9,695 nucleotides of DNA, taken from assembly GCA_031177555.1 (NCBI GenBank), contig JAPSGM010000051.1:1-9695 (forward strand), in the 5' to 3' direction. Position 1 is the stretch's first letter. Each line of letters begins with the position of its first letter. The notes under the pieces were generated by a model that was not told where the DNA came from, ran no database searches, and saw nothing but the letters and a program-made list of their open reading frames with translations. This stretch comes from Chloroflexota bacterium. GTDB taxonomy: Bacteria; Chloroflexota; Limnocylindria; QHBO01. Below, piece by piece: positions 1 through 6,617 of this stretch. The position numbers and the translations under genes were made by a program.

Positions 1-215
1 TCCACGACGACGTCGAGGTCCTCGGCGGCCACGACCTGCGCGGCCGAACCGATCTCCACGCCCGCCGGGAAGGCGATCGCCCGGCCACGCCCGGCGTCCC
101 GGACGGCCAAGTTGGCCAGCGTCAACGGCAGCGGCCCCGTGGCGATCAGCCGGCCCAGCTCCGAGCCGACCGTCCCCCACCCGATGAGACCGATGCGCAG
201 CGGCCGCCCGTCCAT
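1..215 (-). CDS. hom: Homoserine dehydrogenase, N-terminal part (cut by window edge)
   Basis: Probable NAD(P)-dependent homoserine dehydrogenase, which reduces aspartate semialdehyde to homoserine on the way to threonine and methionine. Only the first 71 residues lie in the window and the rest continues past the left edge. After a short lead (MDGRPLRIG) there is a Rossmann dinucleotide-binding turn, GWGTVG at residues 12-17, in the form usual for this enzyme (GxGTVG). It is followed by VRDAGRGRA, and the visible part ends in DLDVVVE (about residues 65-71), which matches the conserved DIDVVVE segment of the family. The ATG at 215 is the only good start: the Rossmann strand begins a few residues later. 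A TAGACT box sits 8 nt upstream with no Shine-Dalgarno sequence, so a leaderless message is likely. Another dehydrogenase with the same fold, such as aspartate dehydrogenase, cannot be fully excluded from 71 residues. Confidence 0.75.
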   Translation of the reverse strand, partial: MDGRPLRIGLIGWGTVGSELGRLIATGPLPLTLANLAVRDAGRGRAIAFPAGVEIGSAAQVVAAEDLDVVV

Positions 216-223
216 GGCCGCCG

Positions 224-229
224 AGTCTA
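224..229 (-). promoter_or_regulatory. Candidate -10 box (TAGACT) for hom
   Basis: TAGACT on the minus strand matches the TANNNT form of a sigma-70-type -10 element and ends 8 nt before the hom ATG at 215. That distance puts the transcription start at or next to the A of the start codon. I see no clear -35 hexamer about 17 nt further upstream and no ribosome binding site. The same hexamer occurs on the opposite strand for the divergent gene. Confidence 0.45.
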
Positions 230-249
230 CTGCGGGTGGGCCGCGCCGC

Positions 250-255
250 TAGACT
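250..255 (+). promoter_or_regulatory. Candidate -10 box (TAGACT) for the SnoaL-like gene
   Basis: TAGACT lies 9 nt before the ATG at 265, a near mirror image of the hom promoter 21 bp away. No good -35 hexamer is visible. Only a weak GGGA precedes the start codon, so leaderless or near-leaderless transcription is the simplest reading. Confidence 0.45.
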
Positions 256-264
256 GAACGGGAC

Positions 265-600
265 ATGGGAGCCACCGAAACGGTCGACCTGTTCTTCGAG
301 CTGATCAACGACGACGACCGCGAGCGCGCGGTCGACCTCTTCGCCGAGCACGCGGTGATGGGCATCTCCGTCCCCGGGTCCGATGAGCGGACGAACCTGC
401 GCGGGCGTGACAAGGTGGGTGGCTGGTTCGTGCGGGCCGGCGACGGCTTCCGCATGTACGCCAACGACGGCCGCTCCATGGGGGCCAGCTACATCGCCGA
501 TCTCACGGTGATGCGTCCGGGGGCACAGGCGATGCGCGTGGAGGCCAACTTCCGGGTCGAGAACGGCGAGATCGTCAGCCTCTTCCTGCAGCCGATGTGA
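265..600 (+). CDS. SnoaL/NTF2-like fold small protein
   Basis: A 111-residue protein of the NTF2-like/SnoaL type, inferred from its layout. An N-terminal helix with TVDLFFELINDDD is followed by a second acidic helix with RAVDLFAEHAV (residues 21-31), a Gly/Pro segment, a 'loRGRDKVGGWFVRAG'-like helix (about 45-59), and then strands ending in VEANFRVENGEIVSLFLQPM (92-111). The terminal strand pair, with 'V.NGEI..' and an aromatic after it, is typical of the fold. The size (about 110-140 residues is usual) also fits. Members range from polyketide cyclases and ketosteroid isomerases to proteins of unknown role, and I see no catalytic residues that decide a substrate. It is divergent from hom and convergent with the protein kinase, so it is probably a single-gene unit. 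The fold is fairly secure but the function is unknown. Confidence 0.7.
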   Translation: MGATETVDLFFELINDDDRERAVDLFAEHAVMGISVPGSDERTNLRGRDKVGGWFVRAGDGFRMYANDGRSMGASYIADLTVMRPGAQAMRVEANFRVENGEIVSLFLQPM

Positions 601-601
601 A

Positions 602-626
602 CGGGCGGCGCGCAGCGCGCCGCCCG
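602..626. terminator. Strong GC hairpin between convergent genes (bidirectional terminator)
   Basis: Positions 602-612 and 616-626 form a perfect 11-bp GC stem around a 3-nt loop. The hairpin sits between the stop of the SnoaL-like gene (600) and the stop of the kinase gene (634). No T-tract follows on either strand, so it resembles the U-less hairpin terminators proposed for GC-rich bacteria. Its position between two convergent stops supports a role in ending both messages. Confidence 0.6.
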
Positions 627-633
627 GCCGCCC

Positions 634-1974
<1,341 letters not shown>

Positions 1975-2005
1975 CGCCTGCAGGATGCGTGCTAAGCGAG
2001 CGAGC

Positions 2006-2030
2006 GCCTTGCGGTGCGCCCGTGCAACGC
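2006..2030. terminator. Weak imperfect hairpin in the cofE-kinase gap
   Basis: GCCTTGC (2006-2012) and GCAACGC (2024-2030) can pair with one mismatch around an 11-nt loop. It lies just past the cofE stop in the 62-bp gap before the kinase start. It could attenuate read-through from the F420 operon into the kinase gene, but the stem is short and has no T-tract. Confidence 0.2.
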
Positions 2031-2036
2031 TTCCGG

Positions 2037-2795
2037 CTACGGGAAGAGATCCTGCTCCCGCGGCATGACCAGCGCCGCCGCTCCCCGATCCGGCCCCGCG
2101 GCGGGGCGGTACGGGTAGCCACGCACCACCACCACCGGCCGCTGGTCGACCTTGCCGCTGGCGAGCTCCGCGGCTGCGGCGAGCTCGTCGGCAATGGCGA
2201 TCACGGTGGCGCGCATCGGTCGGCCCTGGGCGTCAGGCTCCCCGCGCAGGTCCAGCAGCGGCTCCAGGCCCGCCGTCCCGATCGCCACGTTCACGATCCC
2301 CAGCCGCCACGGTCGCCCGAAGCTGTCGGAGACGACCACGGCCGGCCGGGATCCGACCAGCTCACGGAGCCGATCGCGCAGCGCGCGTGCCGAGCTGTCC
2401 GGGTTCTCCGGCAACAGCGTCGCCACATCGCCGCCGCCTGCATTCGACACGTCGACGCCCGCGTTGGCGCAGACCAGCCCGTGGCGCGTGCGCGAGATGA
2501 TCAGCCCGCCGTCGGCCATGCGGACCACCTCGGCCGACTCGCGCAGCACCAGCTCCACCTGGCGCGGGTCCTTTCCCCAGCGCTGCGCCCACTCCCGGGC
2601 CCGCTCGCCGGGCTCGACCGATGCCAGCTCGACCACGCGGCCCTCGGCCTTGGACACGACCTTCTGGGTGACGACCAGGACGTCGGCGTCCTCCAGGCCG
2701 ATGCCGCCGCGGCTCGCCGCCGCGGCGATGAGCTCCGCCAGGTCGTCCCCGGGCCGGACTTCCGGGATCCCGTCGAGCGGGACCAGCCGGATCAC
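2037..2795 (-). CDS. cofE: Coenzyme F420-0:L-glutamate ligase (stand-alone CofE)
   Basis: A 252-residue CofE, which uses GTP to attach L-glutamates to F420-0 and build the polyglutamate tail of coenzyme F420 in the cytosol. Family signatures run along its length: VVTQKVVSKAEGR (41-53), RESAEVVR (85-92), HGLVCANAGVDVSN (105-118), SDSFGRPWR (156-164), VAIGTAG (170-176), LDLRG (181-185) and ADELAAAAEL (202-211). The length equals the single-domain archaeal type, and the C-terminal nitroreductase domain of actinobacterial FbiB is absent. The GTG start at 2795 overlaps the cofC stop by 4 nt (GTGA). The frame stays open further upstream, but that part lies inside cofC and has no family similarity, so I reject it. 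It is the last gene of the leftward F420 operon. Confidence 0.93.
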   Translation of the reverse strand: MIRLVPLDGIPEVRPGDDLAELIAAAASRGGIGLEDADVLVVTQKVVSKAEGRVVELASVEPGERAREWAQRWGKDPRQVELVLRESAEVVRMADGGLIISRTRHGLVCANAGVDVSNAGGGDVATLLPENPDSSARALRDRLRELVGSRPAVVVSDSFGRPWRLGIVNVAIGTAGLEPLLDLRGEPDAQGRPMRATVIAIADELAAAAELASGKVDQRPVVVVRGYPYRPAAGPDRGAAALVMPREQDLFP

Positions 2796-3382
2796 GCCGC
2801 GTCGCCGAGCTCGAGCCAGCGGGCGAGGTCGGCGGGCGTATCCAGGTCGAAGGCGAGCCCCGGGCGGTCGATGACGGCGGCCGGCACGCCGGCTTCGACG
2901 GCTGCCGCGGAATGCCGCGCGAACGAGTCGGGCCCGAAGGCGAAGGCGATGGCGTCCGGCGGCGACTGGGCCAGGCCGTTCGTGCCGGCGCCGGCTCGGT
3001 CCGGCGCGATCGCCACTCCGCCATCCCGCGCCACGCCGGCCACCAGCGCGGTGATGTCGGGGGCGGCCAGATTCGGCAGGTCCCCGTGGAGGACGGTGAG
3101 GACGTCGACGCCGTCGCGCAGCGCCTCGGCGCGGGCCTGCTCCAGCCCCGCGTTGAGGCCCATGCCGCGCTGCACCGCCAGCCGGGCGCCGGCCTCCTCG
3201 ACGATGGGGCGCAGGTCCTCCGAGGGGGTGATGACCTCGACGTCGTCGCACGCCTCGCGGGCCACGGAAAGGACCCGGGCCAGGAGGGTGCGGGCCAGCG
3301 CCTCCCGCTCCCCGGCCTCCAGCACCGGGGCCAGCCGGGTCTTGGCCGCCGCCAATCCTCGGTGCGGCACGATGATCCTCAT
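2792..3382 (-). CDS. cofC: CofC/FbiD phospho-acid guanylyltransferase
   Basis: A 196-residue nucleotidyltransferase that activates a three-carbon phospho-acid (2-phospholactate, phosphoenolpyruvate or 3-phosphoglycerate, depending on lineage) with GTP, for transfer to FO by CofD. It has the GT-A-like nucleotide-binding start with KTRLAP (14-19), the metal-site region HGDLPNL (99-105), the family hallmark APDRAGAGTNGL (126-137), FGPDSFARH (149-157) and DLDTPADL (179-186). The length is normal for the family. The ATG at 3382 overlaps the cofD stop by 4 nt (ATGA) and its own stop overlaps the cofE start by 4 nt, so the three genes are probably translationally coupled. Which phospho-acid it prefers cannot be read from the sequence with confidence. 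Confidence 0.92.
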   Translation of the reverse strand: MRIIVPHRGLAAAKTRLAPVLEAGEREALARTLLARVLSVAREACDDVEVITPSEDLRPIVEEAGARLAVQRGMGLNAGLEQARAEALRDGVDVLTVLHGDLPNLAAPDITALVAGVARDGGVAIAPDRAGAGTNGLAQSPPDAIAFAFGPDSFARHSAAAVEAGVPAAVIDRPGLAFDLDTPADLARWLELGDAA

Positions 3383-4338
3383 CGTCCGAGCATACGCCCC
3401 CGGGTATCCGTCGCCTCGGCCAGCGCAACGAGCGCCTCGGCCAGCGCGGCTCGATCCGCATCGGAGCGCATGACGGTCGGCAGCACGGCCACCTCCATGC
3501 CCAGCTCCCCGATGGAGGGGGCCAGCTCCGCGTCCGCCTGGTCGATGACGAAGGTGTCGACCAGGCCGGAGTACAGCAGCGCCACTCCCCGGGCGGAGAC
3601 CTCGTGGCCCAGCGACCCGAGCATCCGGTCGGCCGGACCCCGGATCGCCTGGCCGGCCACGATCCCGCTCACGCCGATCCGGCGCGCGCCCGATGCGACG
3701 ACCGCCTCGCGCATGCCCGGGATGGCCAGGATCGGCCCGATGCTCACCAAGGGGTTGGACGGCCCGATGACGACCAGCTCCGCTGCTCGCAGCGCCTGCA
3801 GCACGGCCCTGGTCGGCCGCGCCGCCTCGACGCCGTCGAACCGGAGGCCTCGCACCTCGTCGACCTGCCGGTTGCGGACGAAGTAGGCCTGGAAGTCGAG
3901 CTCGCCGTCATCGGTCAGCACGCGGGTCCGCACCGGGTCATCGGTCGCCGGCAGCAGGCGGGCGCCGACGCCGAGCGCGGTGGCGATGTCGGCGACGGCA
4001 TCGGTCAGGGACAGGCCCTGGCGCAGCAGGTGCTGGCGTCGCACGTGGAGCGCCAGGTCCGCATCGCCGATGCGGAACCACGTCTCCTCGCCCAGCCGCT
4101 CGAGCATGCCGAGCGCGGTGAACGTGTCGCCGGCCACGCCCCAGCCCTGCGCCGGGTCGACGAGTCCGGCCAGCGTGTAGAGGACCGTGTCGACGTCGGG
4201 CGACACCAGGAGTCCGTGGCGCTCAGTGTCGTCGGCGACGTTCAGCACCACGGCCAGGTCGGCCGGGTCACAGACCCCGGCGAAGCCGTGCGCCAGCTTC
4301 GCTCCCCCGGTTCCGCCGGCCAGCAGGACGACCTTCAT
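3379..4338 (-). CDS. cofD: 2-phospho-L-lactate/PEP transferase (CofD/FbiA)
   Basis: A 319-residue CofD, which transfers the activated phospho-acid made by CofC onto the deazaflavin FO to give F420-0 or dehydro-F420-0. Diagnostic segments are LAGGTGGAKLAHG (6-18), NVADDTERHGLLVSPDVDT (33-51), WFRIGDADLALH (87-98), LPATDDPVRT (129-138), IGPSNPLVSIGPIL (191-204) and VSGIVAGQAIRGPADRM (223-239). In the last motif Ala stands where many homologues have Gly or Lys, a minor change. Length is typical. A 24-nt gap separates it from the upstream LLM oxidoreductase gene, and a TACGCT box lies 8 nt before its ATG, so it may have its own promoter in addition to read-through. Motif coverage is complete, so confidence is high. 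Confidence 0.95.
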   Translation of the reverse strand: MKVVLLAGGTGGAKLAHGFAGVCDPADLAVVLNVADDTERHGLLVSPDVDTVLYTLAGLVDPAQGWGVAGDTFTALGMLERLGEETWFRIGDADLALHVRRQHLLRQGLSLTDAVADIATALGVGARLLPATDDPVRTRVLTDDGELDFQAYFVRNRQVDEVRGLRFDGVEAARPTRAVLQALRAAELVVIGPSNPLVSIGPILAIPGMREAVVASGARRIGVSGIVAGQAIRGPADRMLGSLGHEVSARGVALLYSGLVDTFVIDQADAELAPSIGELGMEVAVLPTVMRSDADRAALAEALVALAEATDTRGRMLGR

Positions 4339-4346
4339 GCGGGCGG

Positions 4347-4352
4347 AGCGTA
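4347..4352 (-). promoter_or_regulatory. Candidate internal -10 box (TACGCT) for cofDCE
   Basis: TACGCT ends 8 nt before the cofD ATG at 4338, in the 24-nt gap after the LLM gene. Its spacing equals that of the TANNNT boxes before the other operon-leading genes, and there is no Shine-Dalgarno sequence. If used, it would let cofDCE be transcribed without the two oxidoreductase genes. Confidence 0.3.
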
Positions 4353-4362
4353 CCGGCTTGGG

Positions 4363-5307
4363 TCAATCGCCCTCGAGCATCGGCTTCACCTCGCCCACCA
4401 GGCGCTCCATGCTCTCGGCGTCCACCGGCGCCGGGAAGCCGACCGAGAAGTGGCGGAACCCGATGCCCAGGAAGGGTCGGAGGATGTCGGCTACCTGCTC
4501 GGGCGTGCCCACCAGCTGATCGGTCCAGGGCCGCGCGCCGCCGTTCGCCGCGAACGTCCGCTCCAGCACGCGCCGCGCCTCGGCCGGGTCGTCGCGGATG
4601 ATGCAGACGCCCATGCCGGCCGTGCGCTCGATCTCCGACTCGTCGCGACCGACGTGCTGGCAGTGGCGCCGCAGGACCTCGTCCTTGCGCCGCACGTTCT
4701 CGAACCCGCCCCCGATGTTGCAGGCGTCGGCGTAGCGGGCCACGCTGCGCAGCGTCCTGCGCTCGCCACCGCCCCCGATCAGCAGCTGCATCCGCTCCTG
4801 GACGGGCGGTGGGTCGTTGCGGACCTCGCGGATGGCGTAGTGACGCTCGCCGGACGGCCGCTCCCCGTCGAGCATGCCGCGCATGATGCGCGCCGCCTCG
4901 TCGAGCCAGCTCAGCCGCTCGCCCGGTGAGCCGCCGAACTCCAGCCCGAAGGCGCGGTGTTCGGTCTCGAACCAGGCGCCACCGATCCCCAGCATGGCCC
5001 GGCCGCCCGAGATGTGGTCCAGGGTGGTCGCCATCTTGGCCACCAGCGCCGGGTTGCGGAAGGTGTTGGCACCCACCATCAGCCCGATGCGCACGCGCTG
5101 GGTCGCCTCCGCCCAGGCGGCCAGCGTCATCCAGCCCTCGAACATCGGGCCCTCGGGGTCGCCGACGATGGGGTACAGGTGGTCCCAGGTCCAGAGGTCG
5201 TCGTAGCCGAGCGCATCGGCCCGCAGCCCGGCGGCCCGCAGGTCGGGCCAGGTGGTGTACTGGTTCCAGCACAGCGCGCCGAACTTGATCGGCGCGCCCT
5301 CAGTCAT
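4363..5307 (-). CDS. LLM-class oxidoreductase, probably F420-dependent
   Basis: A 314-residue luciferase-like monooxygenase-fold (TIM barrel) oxidoreductase. It opens with a first barrel strand (IKFGALCWNQ, 7-16), then GYDDLWTWDHLYPI (34-47), VRIGLMVGANTFRNPALVAK (72-91), TLDHISGGRAMLGIGGAWFETEHRAFG (95-121), MQLLIGGGGERRTLR (173-187) and VGTPEQVADILRPFLGIGF (266-284). These are the usual barrel-strand motifs of F420- or flavin-binding LLM proteins. The start is ATG 5307, preceded at 9 nt by GGAGAAGG and overlapping the PPOX gene stop by 8 nt. Being sandwiched between a PPOX-fold gene and cofD favours F420 over FMN as the cofactor, but this is inference from context. The substrate is unknown. 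Upstream in-frame sequence to 5529 overlaps the PPOX gene and is rejected. Confidence 0.88.
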   Translation of the reverse strand: MTEGAPIKFGALCWNQYTTWPDLRAAGLRADALGYDDLWTWDHLYPIVGDPEGPMFEGWMTLAAWAEATQRVRIGLMVGANTFRNPALVAKMATTLDHISGGRAMLGIGGAWFETEHRAFGLEFGGSPGERLSWLDEAARIMRGMLDGERPSGERHYAIREVRNDPPPVQERMQLLIGGGGERRTLRSVARYADACNIGGGFENVRRKDEVLRRHCQHVGRDESEIERTAGMGVCIIRDDPAEARRVLERTFAANGGARPWTDQLVGTPEQVADILRPFLGIGFRHFSVGFPAPVDAESMERLVGEVKPMLEGD

Positions 5308-5716
5308 GCCGGATGACCTTCTCCACTCGCAGGCGCAGGGTGACCCGCTCCTGCCCGTTGAACTCCTCGGGGTCGGAGGCGTAGCGGCGGGCCAGCGCCT
5401 TGATGTCGGCCAGGGCGCGCTGGCGGTCGGTGTCCAACTCCACCCGCCCCTGCAGCGCCACCCAGAACAGCTCGTCCTCGAAGCACAGCGAGGCGCGGGG
5501 CTCGCGGCGGAGCCATCGGTACTTGGCACGCCGGGTCATTGTGTTCATCAGGACCGTGTCCGGGCGGTCGGGATCGAGGTCGAACCACATCACCGACTGG
5601 CTCGGCGCGCCCTCGCCGTTCACGACCGCGAGCACCGGGTAGCGCAGCTCGGCCATCAGCCAGTCGCGCAGGTCATCGGTCAGGACGGGGGCGACGGTCA
5701 GGGCGGGATCGGTCAT
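5300..5716 (-). CDS. F420-dependent PPOX-class oxidoreductase (FDOR-B-like)
   Basis: A 138-residue split-barrel protein of the pyridoxamine-5'-phosphate-oxidase-like group, most like the F420-binding FDOR-B branch. It shows the strand pair PVLAVVNGEGAPSQSVMWFD (27-46), a further strand DTVLMNTM (53-60), the basic cofactor-phosphate segment TRRAKYRWLRREPRASLC (61-78, with K65) and VALQGRVEL (86-94), followed by a helix with ADIKALARRYA. FDOR-B proteins use reduced F420 to reduce varied substrates. The native substrate here is unknown, and a heme- or FMN-binding role is possible by family. It is the first gene of the leftward operon. TAGCAT lies 6 nt before the ATG and no Shine-Dalgarno sequence is present. 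It shares a 47-bp promoter region with the divergent second LLM gene. Confidence 0.85.
   Translation of the reverse strand: MTDPALTVAPVLTDDLRDWLMAELRYPVLAVVNGEGAPSQSVMWFDLDPDRPDTVLMNTMTRRAKYRWLRREPRASLCFEDELFWVALQGRVELDTDRQRALADIKALARRYASDPEEFNGQERVTLRLRVEKVIRHD
5317..5324 (-). promoter_or_regulatory. Ribosome binding site for the LLM gene
   Basis: GGAGAAGG ends 9 nt before the ATG at 5307 and lies inside the PPOX coding sequence. It is the clearest Shine-Dalgarno sequence of the operon and decides the start in favour of 5307 over the longer open frame. Confidence 0.55.
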
Positions 5717-5722
5717 GGGCCA

Positions 5723-5728
5723 ATGCTA
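5723..5728 (-). promoter_or_regulatory. Candidate -10 box (TAGCAT) for the F420 operon
   Basis: TAGCAT on the minus strand ends 6 nt before the PPOX ATG at 5716, a spacing expected for a leaderless message. No -35-like hexamer is evident about 17 nt upstream. Confidence 0.45.
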
Positions 5729-5751
5729 GACCGATGTCGCCGCCGCGTGGC

Positions 5752-5757
5752 TACACT
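5752..5757 (+). promoter_or_regulatory. Candidate -10 box (TACACT) for the second LLM gene and cinA
   Basis: TACACT ends 6 nt before the GTG at 5764 with no ribosome binding site between. It fits the same leaderless layout as the divergent box 23 bp away and supports 5764 rather than the upstream ATG at 5539 as the start. Confidence 0.45.
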
Positions 5758-5763
5758 CGCCGG

Positions 5764-6615
5764 GTGACCCTCAGGATCGGCTTCAAGACATCGCAGACCG
5801 ATGTCGACATGGCCACCCTGCTCGCCACCTGGGAGCTGGGCGACGAGCTGGAGGCCTTCGACTCGGGCTGGATCTTCGACCATTTCGTGTCGCTCGCCTC
5901 CGACGGGGGCGACTGCTTCGAGGGCGTGGCGCTGGCCGGGGCGCTGGCCGCGCGGACCAGGCGCCTCCAGTTCGGCCACCTCGTCTTCGGGAACACCTAC
6001 CGGCATCCGACCCTGCTCGCCAACTCCGCCGTCACGCTCGACCACCTGGCGCCTGGCCGCTTCGTGCTGGGGCTGGGCGCCGGCTGGCACGAGGAGGAGC
6101 ACGCCATGTACGGGATGGCGCTGCCGCCCATCGGCGAGCGGATCACCATGCTGGAGTCGGCGGTGCGCGTCATCAAGGCGCTATTCGCCTCGCCCGATGG
6201 TGCGACGCTCGACGCCCCGCCCTACCGCCTGGCCGATGCCGTCCTGCGCCCGCCGCCGGCCACGCCGGCTGGGCCGCCGATCTGGCTCGGGACGCAGGGC
6301 ATGCGGCGCGGCCTGCGGATCGTGGCGGAGCTGGCAGACGGCTGGAACCACACCGGTGACCCGGCGACCTTCGAAGAGAAGCGCGACGCCCTGCTGCGCC
6401 ACTGCGAGGACGTGGGCCGCGACCCGGCCGAGATCGAGATCAGCGCGCAGGCGTTCCTGCGCGAGGGCCACGCGGCGCTGCTGGAGACGGCCACCAGCTT
6501 CGCCGAGCGCGGCGCCCAGCACGTGATCCTGCTCATGCCCGCACACCAGGGTCCGGACGGCCTGCAGCAGCTGGCCGACGAGGTGGCCGTGCCGCTGCGC
6601 GAGCGCTTCGGCTAG
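5764..6615 (+). CDS. Second LLM-class oxidoreductase, probably F420-dependent
   Basis: A 283-residue luciferase-like oxidoreductase that starts at GTG 5764 with the first barrel strand (LRIGFKTS, 3-10). Further motifs are WIFDHFVSL (36-44), LQFGHLVFGNTYRHPTLLAN (68-87), TLDHLAPGRFVLGLGAGWHEEEHAMYG (91-117), PPIWLGTQGMRRGLRIV (171-187) and LADGWNHTG (190-198), and LLRHCEDVGRDPAEIEIS (210-227). The same segments occur in the LLM protein at 4363-5307, including the GNT(F/Y)R(N/H)P strand and the HC..VGRD..EIE helix, so the two are paralogues of one subfamily. This one is about 30 residues shorter, mainly in the C-terminal third. It is transcribed away from the F420 operon and is followed after 2 nt by cinA. 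Cofactor assignment rests on context and family, and the substrate is unknown. Confidence 0.87.
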   Translation: MTLRIGFKTSQTDVDMATLLATWELGDELEAFDSGWIFDHFVSLASDGGDCFEGVALAGALAARTRRLQFGHLVFGNTYRHPTLLANSAVTLDHLAPGRFVLGLGAGWHEEEHAMYGMALPPIGERITMLESAVRVIKALFASPDGATLDAPPYRLADAVLRPPPATPAGPPIWLGTQGMRRGLRIVAELADGWNHTGDPATFEEKRDALLRHCEDVGRDPAEIEISAQAFLREGHAALLETATSFAERGAQHVILLMPAHQGPDGLQQLADEVAVPLRERFG

Positions 6616-6617
6616 CG

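Noticed and set aside
2796..3461. Upstream extension of cofE
   Set aside because: The extension is an alternate frame of cofC with no CofE similarity. GTG 2795 gives the normal family length and a 4-nt overlap with the cofC stop.
3604..4929. Rightward open frame of 441 codons antisense to cofD and the LLM gene
   Set aside because: It spans the boundary of two well-supported genes on the other strand, and its product (His/Arg/Ala/Gly-rich) has no recognisable domain.
5308..5529. Upstream extension of the first LLM gene
   Set aside because: It lies inside the PPOX gene in another frame. ATG 5307 has a good Shine-Dalgarno sequence and starts just before the first barrel strand.
5539..5763. Upstream extension of the second LLM gene to an ATG at 5539
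   Set aside because: The extra 75 residues overlap the PPOX gene antisense and are Arg/Ser/Pro-rich. The first barrel strand begins right after GTG 5764, which has a -10-like box at the right distance.
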